Shown here one piece after another: positions 44,012 through 53,281 of a stretch of DNA of 64,000 nt. Both the position numbers and the translations under genes were made by a program. The stretch's first letter is position 1, and each line of letters starts with the position of its first letter. The stretch is taken from assembly GCA_017417055.1 (NCBI GenBank), contig JAFPZX010000200.1:20087-84086 (forward strand), written 5' to 3'. A model generated the notes under the pieces. The model searched no databases and was not told the origin of the DNA. It worked only from the letters and a program-made list of their open reading frames with translations. The stretch is from Anaerolineaceae bacterium. Lineage in GTDB: Bacteria > Chloroflexota > Anaerolineae > Anaerolineales > Anaerolineaceae.

Positions 44012-44890
44012 ATGAAAAAGATTCTCTATATCGTTTTAGCGGCAGTATTGTTTATCTGCTGTGCAGCTTCAGCGCAGGACGCCGGTTTTGAAGAAACAAT
44101 TGTCAATATCGACGGCGATGAATATGAGATTCCTGCAACAGTCTGCATGCCGACCGGTGATGGTCCATTCCCGGCAGTTGTAATGCTGCATGGAACCGGC
44201 TCTACACGTGATGAAGCCGGTAATGGTTATCTCTATGCTGCTCCGGTATTGGCTGAAAAATACGGCATTGCGACGATTCGTATAGACTTTCCCGGAAACG
44301 GTGATTCTAAAGCAGATTACATGCAATATAATTTTTCTTCTGCGGTTTCCGATGCAGTGGCTGCGGCAAACTACATGGCCTCCCTTGAGAAGATCAATCC
44401 GGATGCGATTGGTGTGATGGGATGGAGCCAGGGTGGTACCGATGCACTGCTTGCATGTGCGAGACACCCTGAAATCTTCAAGTCAATTGTTACCTGGGCA
44501 GGCGCACCGGATATGAAACTGGATGGCTTTTTCTCTGAAGAAGACTACGCGGAAGCGAAAGAGAATGGCTTTTTTGTGATGGAATTCGATTGGCGGGACA
44601 ATTTGAACGTCAGCCTGCAGTGGTGTGATGATGTGGCTAAGACTGATGTTCTTGGTGAATTTGCAAAAGGATACACCGGACCGGTTCTGGCAATTGCCGG
44701 AGAAGCTGATGATACCGTTGATCCGGAATGGAGCAAAAAGATTGCGGCTGCGAGCACTAATGAAAAATCCGGGACTTATTTTATTCCGGGAATGGATCAT
44801 ACTTTCAACGTGTTCACGGAAGAGGATTTGCATTCTCTTTATGATGCAGCAGACGCTACCGGAACCTTCTTTGCTGATACACTGAAATAA
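44012..44890 (+). CDS. Secreted alpha/beta hydrolase
   Basis: 292 residues. Signal peptide at 1-21 (core ILYIVLAAVLFICC, cleavage after ASA). The alpha/beta-hydrolase catalytic triad is visible: Ser139 in GWSQGG, an aspartate in the AGEADDTVDP segment (about 233-234) and His263 in GMDHTFN. The oxyanion-hole motif is MLHGTGSTRDE. Substrates are probably esters or peptides outside the membrane. It resembles dienelactone-hydrolase or prolyl-oligopeptidase-like enzymes, but the exact family is open. AGGAGG lies seven bases before the ATG. A strong terminator follows. Confidence 0.85.
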   Translation: MKKILYIVLAAVLFICCAASAQDAGFEETIVNIDGDEYEIPATVCMPTGDGPFPAVVMLHGTGSTRDEAGNGYLYAAPVLAEKYGIATIRIDFPGNGDSKADYMQYNFSSAVSDAVAAANYMASLEKINPDAIGVMGWSQGGTDALLACARHPEIFKSIVTWAGAPDMKLDGFFSEEDYAEAKENGFFVMEFDWRDNLNVSLQWCDDVAKTDVLGEFAKGYTGPVLAIAGEADDTVDPEWSKKIAAASTNEKSGTYFIPGMDHTFNVFTEEDLHSLYDAADATGTFFADTLK

Positions 44891-44953
44891 ACTTAGCGTA
44901 TAAGTCTCAGATGGTGTCGCTGAATTGATCCCCGGAACATTTGAATGAATAAA

Positions 44954-44999
44954 AAAACGCAGGAGTTTTACTAAAACAAATCGAACTCCTGCGTTTTAT
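44954..44999. terminator. Strong terminator between converging genes
   Basis: AAAACGCAGGAGTT at 44954-44967 pairs perfectly with 44984-44997. A and T runs at the two ends make it active in both directions. Confidence 0.88.
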
Positions 45000-45033
45000 T
45001 TTACGCGGTATGCGCTGATGCGTGTTTCAAGTT

Positions 45034-46227
45034 TTATTTCGCGATCCCGTATTCTTCCGCAAGTTTACGGAAAATGGGCAGAGATCGTTCAATCACGTCC
45101 CGGCTGACGCAGTAAGCCAATCGGACATACCCGGGTGTTCCGAAACTGTCACCCGGAACAACAAGAAGTAAATCTTTCATTGCCCGGCGGCAGAATGCTT
45201 CCGCGTCCGGATCCGGTGTTTTCATGAACAGATAAAAAGCACCGTCCGGATAGACGCAGCTGTATCCCATCTCCGTCAGAGAATTGTACAGTAAATCCCG
45301 GTTCTTTTTGTAAATGGAGATATCGCTTGTCGTACCAAGACATTCAACTGTGATACGCTGCCACATGTTTGACACGCAGATATAACCAAAGCTCCGTATT
45401 GCCGCAACTGAGGCGGAATAGATATCCATGTAATCATCAAGATCCGGCGGGAATGCCATAAATCCGACGCGTTCGCCGGGTAAAGACATGGATTTGCTGA
45501 ATGAATAGCAGTAAATTGTGTTTTTATAAATAGAGGGAAGGAAAACCACTTCCTGCCCGTCATAAACCAGTTCGCGGTAAGGTTCGTCCGCTACGATATA
45601 GATCGGGTGGCCGTATTCGATTTGTTTCCGTTCCAAAAGTTTCGCAAGCGCTTCTAATCCCTCTCTTTTTAGGACAACGCCGGATGGGTTATTCGGTGAA
45701 TTGAGGATCAGCATCATGGTGTCCGGTGTGAGCGCTTGTTCGGCGGCTTCCAGATCCAACTGGAAGGTGTCGGGATCAGTCTGACATTCCGTCAGTCCAT
45801 CTCCAAATGCCTCGGCGTAGTATTTGTAGTCCATAAAATAGGGAGTAAACGTCATAGCGCGGCCGCCGCCGGAGAGCAGGACTCTTGTCAAAACTGCCAG
45901 ACAGGTGGAGGTTCCGCAGGTGATAATGATATCCTGCATTTGATAGGGCAGTCCGAAGGTTTTTCTCAAATATTTCGCTGTCTTATCCCGAGCCTCGGGA
46001 AGGCCGATCAGGGGCGCATAGGTGTGCAGCTGCCAGGCAGGCATGGATGCTCTCAGCCTGTTCATCGTTTCAAATACACAAGCCGGCGGGTCAATACTCG
46101 GTGATCCGATGGTGAAATTATAAACATGATCTTCACCGACGATTTTTGCCTGTTCCGCGCCATATTCCGCGATTTCACGAATGATGTTTCCGCTTAGACC
46201 GGCTTTCACTAAATTTTGATCGATCAT
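45034..46227 (-). CDS. Class I/II pyridoxal-phosphate aminotransferase
   Basis: 397 residues, the aspartate-aminotransferase fold. The PLP lysine is in YSFSKSMSLPGERVG (about residue 240), the cofactor-contacting NSPNNPSG block is near 180, ADEPYRELVYDG near 222, and the C-terminal RLAYC arginine binds the substrate carboxylate. It transfers an amino group between an amino acid and a 2-oxo acid; specificity is not readable. AAGGAG lies nine bases before the ATG. Confidence 0.92.
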   Translation of the reverse strand: MIDQNLVKAGLSGNIIREIAEYGAEQAKIVGEDHVYNFTIGSPSIDPPACVFETMNRLRASMPAWQLHTYAPLIGLPEARDKTAKYLRKTFGLPYQMQDIIITCGTSTCLAVLTRVLLSGGGRAMTFTPYFMDYKYYAEAFGDGLTECQTDPDTFQLDLEAAEQALTPDTMMLILNSPNNPSGVVLKREGLEALAKLLERKQIEYGHPIYIVADEPYRELVYDGQEVVFLPSIYKNTIYCYSFSKSMSLPGERVGFMAFPPDLDDYMDIYSASVAAIRSFGYICVSNMWQRITVECLGTTSDISIYKKNRDLLYNSLTEMGYSCVYPDGAFYLFMKTPDPDAEAFCRRAMKDLLLVVPGDSFGTPGYVRLAYCVSRDVIERSLPIFRKLAEEYGIAK

Positions 46228-46350
46228 GAAATATTACTCCTTCTAAATACTAATGCAGATTGATTATTTAAAATAATTTCAATAATTTATTTGAATACAA
46301 GTAGTATAAATCAAATTTCAGCTATTTTGATGCAAAAAGTATCTATTCAA

Positions 46351-46440
46351 GGAAAAGCTGTTTAATTCGCATGAAGGCTGGAGGAAAGTTCTGCGCTTCG
46401 CGCATAACCGTCCCCGAAACTTAATTTATCATTGCTTCCT
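46351..46440 (-). repeat. Dispersed palindromic repeat, family 1, copy d
   Basis: In reverse orientation relative to copies a-c: TTCGGGGACGGTTATGCGC and GAAGCGCAGAAC form the core hairpin on the minus strand. Partly conserved ends (GGAAAAGCTG and CATTGCTTCC) border it. It lies in the gap between the aminotransferase and MATE genes. Confidence 0.8.
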
Positions 46441-47799
46441 TAGATTCGTTTGCAAATTTGAGGTCTGTGCAATGCTGTATGGATGTTTCAGAAAGCTTTT
46501 GTAGAAGCAAAGTCCGATAATGGTTGTTATTGTTTCCGTCAATGGAAAAGTAACCCAGAACCAGTCCAACCCCAATCGGGAAAACAGCCACCCAAGCGGG
46601 ACAAAGCAGAAAACAGTCCGTATAATTGTGAGAAAAGAACTGCGTCCACCGAAGCCTGTCGCCTGGAAAAAAACCGGAAAGATCAGGGATGTGACCATCG
46701 GAATAAAGCTGATCCCAATCCAGCGGAATCCGATTCTGCCGATTCTGATGACCAGTTCATCATTCGAAAATACCCTCAGCATTTGTTCGGGAATCAGTAC
46801 AAAGCAGAGCGTTCCCAGCGACATCAGGATCAATCCGAAAATTACAGAATCACGCAAGGTTCTTTTGCAGCGTTCCAAATTCCCGGCGGAGTAGTTATAG
46901 CTTATTATCGGGACAATGCAGGTTTGCATAGCTCCCAGCGGAATGAAGAAAAAGGTCTGCCATTTGTAGTAAAGTCCAAGGGTGGTTACTGCCTGATCCG
47001 AAAAAGTCGCTAAAATAAGATTCAGCCCGAGTATATAATATGTGTAGGCTGTCTGCATCAGCATATTGGGGAATCCAAGACGAAAGACCTCTTTGGTAAT
47101 TTCCTTGTATTTATGAAAAGGCGGAGATTTTCTCAACCCCTTTTTCATAACGACCAGTGCTGCAGAGATTTGTCCGATGACTGTCGCAATGGCTGCTCCG
47201 GCAATCCCTAACTCCGGAAATGGACCGTTTCCGAAAATCAGCAGCGGATCCAGAGCGATATTGACCAGAGCCCCGATAATTTGGGCTGTCATCGGTGTTT
47301 TCATATTTCCATCTGCCTGCAGGACCTTTGTCCAACCGCTTTCAAGAAATAATCCGATGCTGCAAATGCCTGTGATCCGTCCGTAAACGATGATATCCCG
47401 GATCACTTCTTCTGATTCAGTTGACATGCGCGCGAAAGCGGGCATTCCAAACAGACAGATGGCTGCGAAAAGGAACCAGAGTAGTAATTCGAGCGGTGCA
47501 GCTATCCTGGCAGTCTCATCCGCATTCTCCGGTTTCCCTTTGCCCCGCAGAGAAGACATGCGGGTGTTGATCCCGACCCCGGTACCGACAGCTAACGCAA
47601 TCATGAGCAGCTGAACCGGATAAATTATCGAGAGAGCTGTCAGACCTGTTTCCGCATATCGGCCGATGAATAAACTGTCGACAATGTTGTAAAGCGCCTG
47701 AATCAGCGAGGCCAGCATAACCGGCGGTGCCAGTTTCAGCAGGATACGGCTGATCTTTTCCGTTCCAAAAAATTGTTGTGATTCCATTCCCTTTCTCAT
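46429..47799 (-). CDS. MATE family efflux transporter
   Basis: 456 residues with 12 hydrophobic segments. The N-terminal half begins KISRILLKLAPPVMLASLIQALYNIVDSLFIGR, typical of the MATE family; the second half repeats the pattern. It exports drugs or metabolites using a Na+ or H+ gradient. Two start codons are close together, ATG 47799 and ATG 47787. GGGGAG touches the first and AAAGGGA the second, so the true start is uncertain. The regions after the gene are taken up by a dispersed repeat. Confidence 0.92.
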   Translation of the reverse strand: MRKGMESQQFFGTEKISRILLKLAPPVMLASLIQALYNIVDSLFIGRYAETGLTALSIIYPVQLLMIALAVGTGVGINTRMSSLRGKGKPENADETARIAAPLELLLWFLFAAICLFGMPAFARMSTESEEVIRDIIVYGRITGICSIGLFLESGWTKVLQADGNMKTPMTAQIIGALVNIALDPLLIFGNGPFPELGIAGAAIATVIGQISAALVVMKKGLRKSPPFHKYKEITKEVFRLGFPNMLMQTAYTYYILGLNLILATFSDQAVTTLGLYYKWQTFFFIPLGAMQTCIVPIISYNYSAGNLERCKRTLRDSVIFGLILMSLGTLCFVLIPEQMLRVFSNDELVIRIGRIGFRWIGISFIPMVTSLIFPVFFQATGFGGRSSFLTIIRTVFCFVPLGWLFSRLGLDWFWVTFPLTETITTIIGLCFYKSFLKHPYSIAQTSNLQTNLRKQ

Positions 47800-47859
47800 C
47801 TCCCCGGCAATTTCCGGCGATGAAAGATTGTACCCGTTAATTACAAGTATGGGGCGTCA

Positions 47860-50715
47860 TTATGACTGTGAGGAATGGGTCTGCTGCAGTTCTGAATCGT
47901 ATATCAGTTCTTCCAGTGTTTGGTAGAGATGGTCCGGTTCTACGGGTTTGGTAAGATGAGCATTCATTCCGGCCTGAAGAGAGCGCTGGGCATCTTCATC
48001 AAAGGCATTCGCGGTCAGGGCGATGATCGGAATTTTGGCTGCATCAGGTCGGTCTAAAGCCCGGATGGCTGCGGATGCTTCCAACCCATCCATTTCCGGC
48101 ATGCGTACATCCATAAGAATGGCGGCATAAGTACCTACAGCACTTTTTTCAAATAATTCCACCGCTTTTCTTCCATTTTCCGCATGATCCGCTTCAACTT
48201 CGCGCATAGAAAGTATATCCATCATGATTTCCGCATTAAGCTCAATATCTTCAGCCAGCAGGATGCGGCATCCTTCCAGTTTTGCCCGTTTTTTCACAGA
48301 CTTCAGCACTTTATGACTGCGCTGGATGATGCGGTCGAGATCCATAAGAATACTTGTTTCCGAAAGCGGCTTTGCAAGGAATCCGTCGATTTCCTCATGA
48401 ATCGAGTCAAGCGGAACATCATCCCGGCTGTAAGGAGTAAGAATGATGACAAGATTTTCATTTGCATATTGCTTCCGTATCTTTTTTGCGGTTTCTACAC
48501 CATCCATATCGGGCATTCGCCAGTCTGTAAGGACCACATTGTAAGGATCTTGTTTCATCTGCTGGATGTCAAGCATATGCAGTGCGTCTTTTGCGCTCAG
48601 ACTGATGTCAGCACGGATACCGGCATCATTGAGAACAATCTGTGCATGTTCTGCAGCGATTTCTTCATCGTCAATAATGAGCACATGCAGCACTTTGGGA
48701 TCGATGGTATCTTTGTGTTGGTCCCGCTGCTGCTCGGTGTTCTTCAGCGTTACGATTACTGTAAATTCCGTACCGACACCCTTTTCCGAATCGACAGTGA
48801 TGGTTCCGTTCATCATTTCCACAATGTTTTTCGTGATCGCCATGCCCAGACCGGTGCTGCCGTATTTGTTTTTCCGGCTGCTGTCTTCCTGAGAGAAAGC
48901 GTCAAAAATCTTTGGAATATATTCTTTATCCATGCCGATGCCGGTATCTTTAATGCTGAATTTTATAGAAGATTGTCCTTCAAAATCTGCCATATGTTCA
49001 ACACTCAGGGTTATGCTGCCGGGCGCTTCGGTGAATTTGATTGCGTTGCTGAGGATATTCAGCAGAACTTCTTTCAGCTTCATGTTGTCACCGATATAGT
49101 ATTCATCCATATCATTGATGATCCGACATTCATAAGTCAAACCCTTGTCGCTGCATTGAGACATGACCATGGTGTTGATTTGTTCCAGCATCGCATTAAG
49201 GGAAAATTCCACATTTTTCAGCATAACTCTGCCGGATTCGATGCGGCTCATGTCTAAAATGTCGTTGATCAAGTTAAGCAAATGACGGGCACTTGCGCCG
49301 ATCTTGTCCAGATAATCCCGTGTTTGCGGGGTGAGCCCTTCGTCATGAAGAGCAAGTGTATCAAGTCCAATGATAGCATTCATCGGAGTACGTATCTCAT
49401 GACTCATATTGGAGAGAAATGCTGTTTTTGCGGTATTGGCTTCTTCTGCCATTGCCAGAGCTTCGATCAGCGCCTCGTTTTTGGCCATTGTGTCCCGCAT
49501 TTCAGAATCAATTACTGTAAGGCCGAGTCCGATAGCATGGACCATGTGATCATCCCGATCTTCCAACCTGCGGACACCGGACATACGGAGCATTTCATAA
49601 TATTCACGGTCCTGTCGTTTGACCAGATATCGGAATGCGATAATCGGGTTGTTAGAGAGGTTTTTCCGGATATTTTCCGGATCAATAAAGCGCAGAAATT
49701 CTTCACGATATGCGTCAGTCACATGATTTTCAGCATACCAGGTGAAACGTTCAAGAAATGGAAAATGAACGCCCCGCGGAGTCTGTTCTGTGTCTGCTGG
49801 GTCTGAGCGGTAACAGACTGCGTCATTTTTATCCAGGTTTACATAATAGACCGAACGATAATCCGCTGCCATAGCAGTGATCATGCTGTTCGCTTGTGTA
49901 TTGTTATGCCGGATATACTGCCGGAGGTTGTCTGTCAGATCATCGATGTCCCGATTCAGCGATTTAATGATGTCTTTTTCGCGTTGATTGATTCTGTCTT
50001 TTCTTTTTTTCTTCTCAGTCATATCACTTGTCAGTGTATTGATATAATCTTCCAACTCGCGCAGACTTACCTGAATCGAATCAAATTGCCGGTTGTATTC
50101 TTTTGTAAGGAATAAGATGACAGCGATGCAAATACCAAGAGAAAGAACGCATACAATAATTAAGGTTCGTGTATTCCGGTTCAGCTGCGATTCGTACCAT
50201 TCGGCATTAAAATCCGCGGCAATGATGCCTGCAACTTTACCTTCAGCATTGGAAACCGGACTGTAAGCACTGTAAAAATAACCAAAGCTGTCACGGTAGG
50301 GTTTTTGGTCGGCACTTGCTGTACCGTTAGCTGCTTTGTGCAGGGCTTCCGTTTCATGAATAACGGTTCCGTATTCGCCGATATTTTCTTTTGCCGGGTC
50401 AATGACCAGAATAAAGGAACCATTTTCAGCCTGTCGAACCGCATAAATAAATTCAAGACCGATGTTATTTTGAAAAACAGAAAGTGTTTGATAGAGTTTA
50501 TTGTACTCAGCTGATCCTTTAGAATTTTCTGTAATAGTTTCCAGAGCGCTGCTATCCATCATATCAGCTGCCGTATTTACAACGCTCAGCATATGATCGT
50601 CTATAAGAGATTTTAGTGATTGCCGTGTCTGATGCATCAATGCTGCGCCGAGAACAACATTTGTAGCTATAAGGAAAGCAGACATCAGTAAAAATGCTTT
50701 GGTTCGAAGATTCAT
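47860..50715 (-). CDS. Hybrid sensor histidine kinase with two receiver domains
   Basis: 951 residues. One membrane helix near the N-terminus (about 8-27), an extracellular Cache-like sensor (about 30-180), a second helix (about 185-205), a coiled coil, then a PAS-like stretch. The kinase core has the phospho-acceptor His439 in [15 protein letters not shown], then the [20 protein letters not shown] box and DTGIGM. Two receivers follow, with Asp731 (DWRMPDMDG) and Asp869 ([10 protein letters not shown]). There is no output domain, so phosphate is probably passed to a separate phosphotransfer or regulator protein not in this window. The kinase core is very similar to that of the neighbouring kinase gene. 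Confidence 0.93.
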   Translation of the reverse strand: MNLRTKAFLLMSAFLIATNVVLGAALMHQTRQSLKSLIDDHMLSVVNTAADMMDSSALETITENSKGSAEYNKLYQTLSVFQNNIGLEFIYAVRQAENGSFILVIDPAKENIGEYGTVIHETEALHKAANGTASADQKPYRDSFGYFYSAYSPVSNAEGKVAGIIAADFNAEWYESQLNRNTRTLIIVCVLSLGICIAVILFLTKEYNRQFDSIQVSLRELEDYINTLTSDMTEKKKRKDRINQREKDIIKSLNRDIDDLTDNLRQYIRHNNTQANSMITAMAADYRSVYYVNLDKNDAVCYRSDPADTEQTPRGVHFPFLERFTWYAENHVTDAYREEFLRFIDPENIRKNLSNNPIIAFRYLVKRQDREYYEMLRMSGVRRLEDRDDHMVHAIGLGLTVIDSEMRDTMAKNEALIEALAMAEEANTAKTAFLSNMSHEIRTPMNAIIGLDTLALHDEGLTPQTRDYLDKIGASARHLLNLINDILDMSRIESGRVMLKNVEFSLNAMLEQINTMVMSQCSDKGLTYECRIINDMDEYYIGDNMKLKEVLLNILSNAIKFTEAPGSITLSVEHMADFEGQSSIKFSIKDTGIGMDKEYIPKIFDAFSQEDSSRKNKYGSTGLGMAITKNIVEMMNGTITVDSEKGVGTEFTVIVTLKNTEQQRDQHKDTIDPKVLHVLIIDDEEIAAEHAQIVLNDAGIRADISLSAKDALHMLDIQQMKQDPYNVVLTDWRMPDMDGVETAKKIRKQYANENLVIILTPYSRDDVPLDSIHEEIDGFLAKPLSETSILMDLDRIIQRSHKVLKSVKKRAKLEGCRILLAEDIELNAEIMMDILSMREVEADHAENGRKAVELFEKSAVGTYAAILMDVRMPEMDGLEASAAIRALDRPDAAKIPIIALTANAFDEDAQRSLQAGMNAHLTKPVEPDHLYQTLEELIYDSELQQTHSSQS

Positions 50716-50858
50716 AGGTACTCCAGTGTATCAAACATTTTTAATTATAACTGATTGTATAATCAGGAATAGAATCTAATCGGATCAAATAATCGGATCA
50801 AAGCACATAATCCACATTGTTTTTCATATGTATTAGCCGGATATTGATATAATTTCGG

Positions 50859-53000
50859 TTATCTTTGTCTTATCATTTCATTGAGTGTTTCTTTCAATTT
50901 ATCGATATCAACCGGTTTGGGCAGATGTGCGTTCATCCCTGCCTGAAGGCATTGCTTTACATCTTCTTCAAAAGCGTTCGCGGAGAGGGCGATAATCGGG
51001 ATCTCCTGGGCGTCAGGTCTGCTGAGCTTCCTGATTTCTCGTGTCGCAGTCAGACCATCCATGACAGGCATTCGCATATCCATCAGGATCGCATCAAACT
51101 GTCCGGGATTGCTGGTTTCGAAAATTTCAACTGCCCGTTGTCCGTTTTCCGCCCATTCGGAATCGGCTTCTTCTATTTCCAGAAGTTCCGCCAATATTTC
51201 CGCGTTCATCTCCTGGTCTTCAGCGATCAATATGTGCAGTCCGGCAAGGGAAAAATCTTGTGCCGGCAGTTCCTCTTTTTCGGTCTTTTGATAATCCACT
51301 TCGTTTACTTTTGACAGCGGTACCGTTACCGTAAAAATACTTCCAACGCCTTTTTCGCTTTCGACTTTTATTTCACCACCCAAAATTTTGATAAAGCTGC
51401 CGGTAATCGCCATTCCGAGACCGCTGCCGCCATATCGGCTGGTGTTGCCGCTATCCTCCTGTGAGAAAGCCTCGAACAATTTGGGAATAAATTCTTTGTC
51501 CATACCGATACCGGTGTCGTGAATCGTAAAACAAAGGATAGCTTTATCATTTTCGAAAGATTTCTGTTCGACAGTAAAGGTAACTTTTCCTGGCGGTTCG
51601 GTAAATTTTACGGAATTGCCGAGAATATTGATCAGCGATTGCTTGAGTTTCATGCTGTCGCCGATATAGTGTTCATTCAGCGGTTCGACCCTTATGAATT
51701 CAAACTGAAGCCCTTTGTCTTCGCATTGCCCGTCGATAATAATACAGATCTGTTCCAAAAATTCACGAAAAGAAAATACATCCTCTTTCAACGGCATTCG
51801 TCCGGATTCAATACGGCTCATGTCCAGAATATCGTTGATGATGGAAAGCAGATGGCGTGCGCTGGCACCGATTTTATTCAGCTCCTCCCGTGTCCGGGGA
51901 GAAATGGTTTCATCATTCAAAGCAATCGTGTCCAGACCGATGATCGCGTTGATGGGTGTACGGATCTCATGACTCATTTGAGAAAGAAAGCGTGATTTAG
52001 CCTGGCTGGCGGAGTGGGCTTCTTCCGCGGAGGCAATGGCAAGATTCTTCGCGCTTTGGTTATAGATTACGGAAATAAATACATAGGCTTCCAGCAGCAT
52101 GAAGAGCGTCATCAGGGAAAGGACAATTGTCAGAGGTCTGTAAAACACTCTGGTATTGATCAGGGAGATTGCCTGCCAGCCGCCTTCGATTTCTTCTGTG
52201 AACACCATATAGTTCCGACCGTCGAAGCGCAGTTCAAATTCTCTTGCTTTCTCCCGGAACAATTTTTCTGCCAGTGCTGCGCCAAGCGTTCCGGATTCCT
52301 CAAGATAGTTTTTCCCTAATTCTGACCTGTCGGAATGGGCGATCACCTGTCCTGTGTCATCCAGTACAATCCCCAATGTACCCGCCGCGTGTCTGGCCAG
52401 TTCTTCCGTGATCTCTTCAATACGGCTCAGCGTGACGTCAAGCGCAATAACAGAAACACCATCGGAAAGAGTTTGAGACATGGTTGTGAGGACAGTCTTT
52501 GTCTGTTCATCAAGGTACGGCCTGACGAAAGTAATGTCCCTGTCGTCGGAAATGGTTTCCAGATACCATGGGCGCTCTGTAGGAACGTAATCTTCATCCG
52601 GAACCCAGCCGACGCCATCAAGGTATTCATGATTGATCCAGCCGTAAAGGCCGGTGTAGTCTTTATCTATGGTCCGTTTGATGCTGACGGATTCAGCTTC
52701 CATATATTCCAGAATCTCACTATTTGATCTGCCTCTTTTTATCATTTCGTCCACAACGTGCCCGGCAAGAATAACCGTGTTTTTCCGGATAAGAAGATAG
52801 GCATCAAATTCTTTTGCGGATTGAACAACGTTCAGTTTCCCCTGTAAATTTATGTTCCCCTTTGTGGTTCGATAGAAAGAATAGCCGGCGATACCCGTGA
52901 CCGCGATGGTAACCAGGAATACGAGCATAGAGACAATAATATTCCTTGTACCCATTTTTTTGATAACGTCTTTGATTTTAAAGTAATTTTTGGTTTTCAA
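50859..53000 (-). CDS. Hybrid sensor histidine kinase with Cache sensor and one receiver
   Basis: 713 residues from TTG 53000, which has GGAG ten bases upstream. An ATG at 53036 would add 12 residues that overlap promoter-like sequence. Membrane helices near both ends of a large extracellular dCache domain (about 45-290; it contains WYLETISDDRDITFVRPYLD). The acceptor histidine (about residue 344) is in SHEIRTPINAIIGLD, the N box in DSMKLKQSLINILGNSVKF, and the receiver aspartate (about 641) in MDMRMPVMDG. It probably senses a small extracellular ligand. Same direction as the next kinase gene, with a 143-base gap. The pair looks like an old duplication with different sensors. Confidence 0.92.
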   Translation of the reverse strand: MKTKNYFKIKDVIKKMGTRNIIVSMLVFLVTIAVTGIAGYSFYRTTKGNINLQGKLNVVQSAKEFDAYLLIRKNTVILAGHVVDEMIKRGRSNSEILEYMEAESVSIKRTIDKDYTGLYGWINHEYLDGVGWVPDEDYVPTERPWYLETISDDRDITFVRPYLDEQTKTVLTTMSQTLSDGVSVIALDVTLSRIEEITEELARHAAGTLGIVLDDTGQVIAHSDRSELGKNYLEESGTLGAALAEKLFREKAREFELRFDGRNYMVFTEEIEGGWQAISLINTRVFYRPLTIVLSLMTLFMLLEAYVFISVIYNQSAKNLAIASAEEAHSASQAKSRFLSQMSHEIRTPINAIIGLDTIALNDETISPRTREELNKIGASARHLLSIINDILDMSRIESGRMPLKEDVFSFREFLEQICIIIDGQCEDKGLQFEFIRVEPLNEHYIGDSMKLKQSLINILGNSVKFTEPPGKVTFTVEQKSFENDKAILCFTIHDTGIGMDKEFIPKLFEAFSQEDSGNTSRYGGSGLGMAITGSFIKILGGEIKVESEKGVGSIFTVTVPLSKVNEVDYQKTEKEELPAQDFSLAGLHILIAEDQEMNAEILAELLEIEEADSEWAENGQRAVEIFETSNPGQFDAILMDMRMPVMDGLTATREIRKLSRPDAQEIPIIALSANAFEEDVKQCLQAGMNAHLPKPVDIDKLKETLNEMIRQR

Positions 53001-53281
53001 AACAGCGCATCTCCGTATCGTATAATAAAAAATCATAACACATTTCGTGTGGTTTATCCATCACCGAAAATAATGATAAAAGTAATATTACGTTTATAAA
53101 TCCGCCTGATTCATATTTTAAGCAGATTCTGCGGCAGCTGCACTTATACTGAGAAAAAACTGCATGGCGGTTATATTAATATACTTTTAATAATTCTTAT
53201 ATAAATTCTTTTCTTTACAGTATCATACTTAAAGCGTAATGAAAAAATGAACTTTCCCTTTACGGGGGAGGAGGTGTGATT

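Noticed and set aside
48184-49257. A 357-codon frame opposite the first hybrid kinase
   Set aside because: Antisense shadow over the kinase core and first receiver; Phe/His/Cys-rich and without motifs.
53036-53281. A CIRCE heat-shock operator upstream of clpB
   Set aside because: No TTAGCACTC-N9-GAGTGCTAA palindrome or close variant is present; only AT-rich DNA and a strong ribosome-binding site are seen.
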